A stretch of DNA of 64,000 nucleotides from CAMBRQ01 sp945870325. GTDB taxonomy: Bacteria; Bacillota; Clostridia; Lachnospirales; Lachnospiraceae. Shown one piece after another: positions 61,458-64,000 of this stretch. A model generated the notes under the pieces. That model saw only the letters and a list, made by a program, of their open reading frames with translations, was not told where the DNA came from and made no database searches. Numbering within the stretch: the stretch's first letter is position 1; every line of letters begins with the position of its first letter. A program made the position numbers and the translations under genes. The stretch spans positions 3,792 to 67,791 of the forward strand of contig NZ_JBNPMC010000018.1 in assembly GCF_050313795.1 (NCBI RefSeq). The letters are read 5' to 3'.

Positions 61458-63997
61458 ATATTTTCAACAAAGTTGCCTTGCAGGGATTGAAAAAGAACCA
61501 TACCCGGACACTTGTGACAGTAATTGGCGTGGCTCTGTCTGCAGCCCTTATTACGGGTGTTGCTACGTTTGTTGTGTCCCTACAGAATTATATGATAAAT
61601 GGTGCGGTTGCCAAGTATGGCAGTTGGCATGTTGAGATCCCGGATGCGGATTCTGCATTTTTGATGAAGCAGGAAGGAAATAGCCGGGTAAAAAATGTTG
61701 TGGCGTTGCAGAATGTCGGTTATGCACTTTTGGAAGGAGGGGAGAATCCGGATAAGCCCTATCTTTTCCTGACCGGATGGAATGAAGATGCCCTGGATTC
61801 GCTGCCTGTCAACCTGATTTCCGGAAGACTTCCCAGGAATAGCGGTGAAGTTGTAATACCGGAGCATCTTGCATCCAATGGCGGGGTACAGATTGCGCTG
61901 GGGGATACGCTTGAACTTGCATTCGGTAACCGTATGAGAGACGGCCAGATTCTTGACCAGCATGATCCGTATTGCGCCGGAGAAGAGACGCTTACAGTAT
62001 CTCAGGAGAAGATTTATACAGTGGTTGGCATCTGTCAGCGTCCGTCGATTGAGGAGTATTCTGCACCTGGTTATACACTGATTACGACAGAGGATACGAT
62101 GGCTGCAGATAGTCTGACGGCATTTGTGACTCTTAAGAATCCCTACCGGGTGCATTCTTATACGGATGATATATCTGATAGTCATGGTTATGTGCTGAAT
62201 GATGATGTGCTGCGTTTTATGGGAGTCTCGGGCAATAAGATATTCACACTTCTGTTGTGTGCGGTTGGAGGTATTCTGGTTGTTCTGGTTATGCTGGGCT
62301 CAGTGTTCCTGATCTATAATTCATTCAATATCTCATTGAATGAACGTACGCATCAGTTTGGAATTCTGATGTCGGTGGGGGCAACGGCGAAGCAGCTGCG
62401 AAGTTCGGTTCTGTTTGAGGGGCTGTGTATCGGTGTGGTTGGCATACCGCTTGGGATATTGATCGGGATTCCAAGTATTCAGTTCGTGATTTCTCTTGTG
62501 AGAAAGAATTTTGCGAACATTATGTATGATAATGTACCGCTGGAATTGAAAGTGTCTGTTCCTATGCTGATTATCTCGGCAGTTGTAAGTATGGTTACAG
62601 TTTTGATCTCTGCATATGTTCCGGCAAAGAAGGCGTCGGACATGTCTGTGATGGAATGTATCCGCCAGACTAATGAGATTAAGATGGAAGCCAAGACTGT
62701 GAAAATATCAAGGTTTGCACAGCATTTCTACGGCCTGGAAGGGGTGCTGGCATTAAAGAATTTCAAACGTAACAAGCAGCGTTACCGTAGTATTGTTCTT
62801 TCACTTAGTTTGAGCGTAGTATTGTTCGTATCGGCAGATTCGTTCGGAATATATCTGGGGCAGTTGGCAAAGAATTCTGACGTGGTAGTAGAAGATTATG
62901 ACATCTGCTTTAGTACAAGGGAAATGGATGAAAATAAACTGTTACGGCTCTATGATAGTATTAAAATTGCCACCGGAGTCTATGAGAGTTCCTACCAGGC
63001 TCTTTCTACCTATTCCTGTGTGCTGGATACGGCGGATCTGACCAGTCATTTCCTGGAAGAGTATGGAAAAGCTATCGGCTATGACGGAAAGAGTGACACG
63101 GTGGAGGTGAGGCTGGATATGCAGTCTGTTGCAGATGATGCTTATCGGGATTTCCTGGAAAGGAACGGACTGTCTGAGGAGGAATACAGCGGACAGGATG
63201 ACAGTATGGTCATGGCAGGATTTTTGCCCGGAAAGTGGTATATGCAGGAGCAGCCGATGGAATTCACGCTTGCTTCAGAATCCGGGGAGCAGTCGAAGAC
63301 GATTCGTGCCACATTTGTAAAGGATTATCCGGATCTTCTGCCCGCGAAGCCAAGTGAGCAGACAGCATACTCGCTTATGGTGATTGCACCTTATCGGGTA
63401 AAGGCGCAGTTTGATGCATTAGATGCGGTTGTAGAACCTGTAAAACTCGGCATGACTTTCAAATCCAAGAATCCCGGACAGTCCGTAAGGCAGATGAGGG
63501 AGATGATTAATAGTGCCGGAGTTACTGCTGATAAGTATACTTTGTACAATGTTTATGGGATACTTGAGGAAAACCGGAATATGGTATTCATTGTGAATCT
63601 GTTCTCTGTTGTTTTTATCATGATGATCACATTGATTGCAGTTGCTAATGTATTCAATACTATTTCCACAAATATCAAATTGCGGAGGAAGGAATTAGCA
63701 ATGCTTCGGTCAGTAGGTATGTCGGAGCGGGACTTTAATAAGATGATGCGGTTTGAATGTGTTTTCTATGGAGTACGGACGATGCTTTGGGGATTGCCTA
63801 TTGCAGGAATCTTCTCATGTCTGATTTATGGTGGAATGGCGTTTGGCGGTGGAGAATTCAAGTTCATATTCCCGTGGAAAAGTATGACAGTCAGCGTGGC
63901 GGGGGTGATCTTAATCGTGTTTATTACAATGCTGTATGCGGTTAGTAAGATTAAGAAAGAAAATATTATTGACGCACTTCGGGATGACATGGCATGA
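61454..63997 (+). CDS. Large FtsX-type ABC transporter permease
   Basis: 847 residues with two FtsX domains. One helix near 17-40, an extracellular part of about 220 residues, then three helices (about 270-395) of the first FtsX domain; a further helix near 445, a second extracellular part and the last three helices (about 710-840). The size and duplication fit permeases coupled to two-component systems for sensing or removing antimicrobial peptides (VraG/BceB-like role, different topology). The stop TGA lies 6 bp before the window end, so the gene is complete. Confidence 0.92.
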   Translation: MNIFNKVALQGLKKNHTRTLVTVIGVALSAALITGVATFVVSLQNYMINGAVAKYGSWHVEIPDADSAFLMKQEGNSRVKNVVALQNVGYALLEGGENPDKPYLFLTGWNEDALDSLPVNLISGRLPRNSGEVVIPEHLASNGGVQIALGDTLELAFGNRMRDGQILDQHDPYCAGEETLTVSQEKIYTVVGICQRPSIEEYSAPGYTLITTEDTMAADSLTAFVTLKNPYRVHSYTDDISDSHGYVLNDDVLRFMGVSGNKIFTLLLCAVGGILVVLVMLGSVFLIYNSFNISLNERTHQFGILMSVGATAKQLRSSVLFEGLCIGVVGIPLGILIGIPSIQFVISLVRKNFANIMYDNVPLELKVSVPMLIISAVVSMVTVLISAYVPAKKASDMSVMECIRQTNEIKMEAKTVKISRFAQHFYGLEGVLALKNFKRNKQRYRSIVLSLSLSVVLFVSADSFGIYLGQLAKNSDVVVEDYDICFSTREMDENKLLRLYDSIKIATGVYESSYQALSTYSCVLDTADLTSHFLEEYGKAIGYDGKSDTVEVRLDMQSVADDAYRDFLERNGLSEEEYSGQDDSMVMAGFLPGKWYMQEQPMEFTLASESGEQSKTIRATFVKDYPDLLPAKPSEQTAYSLMVIAPYRVKAQFDALDAVVEPVKLGMTFKSKNPGQSVRQMREMINSAGVTADKYTLYNVYGILEENRNMVFIVNLFSVVFIMMITLIAVANVFNTISTNIKLRRKELAMLRSVGMSERDFNKMMRFECVFYGVRTMLWGLPIAGIFSCLIYGGMAFGGGEFKFIFPWKSMTVSVAGVILIVFITMLYAVSKIKKENIIDALRDDMA

Positions 63998-64000
63998 TAA

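Overview
The window reads as a low-to-medium GC Gram-positive chromosome segment, most likely a gut Lachnospiraceae (Dorea / Mediterraneibacter / Clostridium scindens-like). The evidence is a T-box-controlled pheST operon, a Firmicutes-type 6S RNA, AGGAGG-type ribosome binding sites, a SpoIID-like protein, the anaerobic (cobalt-early) cobalamin pathway, an Lsa-like ABC-F gene and Rpn-type C-terminal repeats. This is inference from gene content only.

Layout. 0-12.5 kb: leuC (3' end)-leuD-thrC, pckA, an AGCS amino-acid symporter, 6S RNA, a SpoIID-like protein, then a LysR regulator divergent from an IlvD-like dehydratase plus ornithine-cyclodeaminase-like pair, and xpt. 12.5-20.8 kb: YihY, T-box-pheST, SppA, RDD protein, queA, and a cytoplasmic Cu/Zn-SOD-like protein. 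20.8-24.1 kb: a decayed zone holding a MarR gene and shortened or broken genes (DUF2148, EamA, DUF3795, alpha/beta hydrolase). 24.2-39.1 kb: one long collinear cobalamin operon of 15 genes (cbiD-F-G-H-JET, cbiA, cobT-U-S, a short CobU-like gene, cobC, cbiB, cobD, cbiP, cbiC), many with start/stop overlaps. It takes precorrin/cobalt-precorrin intermediates to the finished nucleotide loop, but no C20-methyltransferase (cbiL), cobalt chelatase, adenosyltransferase or B12 riboswitch is visible.

39.1-40.2 kb: a roughly 1 kb non-coding block made of two long foldback elements in opposite orientation that share terminal sequences and enclose three diverged 75-bp palindromic tandem repeats; it abuts a 5'-truncated Rpn nuclease gene. 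40.9-45 kb: XRE regulator, HD hydrolase, ABC-F gene with an attenuator leader, and a P-loop kinase-like protein. 45-52.5 kb: an accessory run of small genes (four GNATs, DUF4241, DUF3592-like, DUF1349, zinc ribbon, DUF2798) with gene relics and an IS200 TnpA relic. 52.8-58.1 kb: GH35 and GH2 glycosidases and a chimeric gene remnant. 58.2-64 kb: cytidylate-kinase-like protein, then a two-component system next to an ABC/FtsX exporter, the usual arrangement of an antimicrobial-peptide sensing and detoxification module.

The items I would look at first are: (1) a conserved ~36-nt hairpin motif directly after a terminator in three separate leaders (4.4, 42.4 and 51.5 kb), a candidate undescribed cis-regulatory RNA; (2) the twin foldback / 75-bp repeat block; (3) a recurring pattern of genes that look internally shortened; (4) an IlvD-family protein lacking the metal-site lysine. 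No CRISPR array, rRNA or tRNA was seen.
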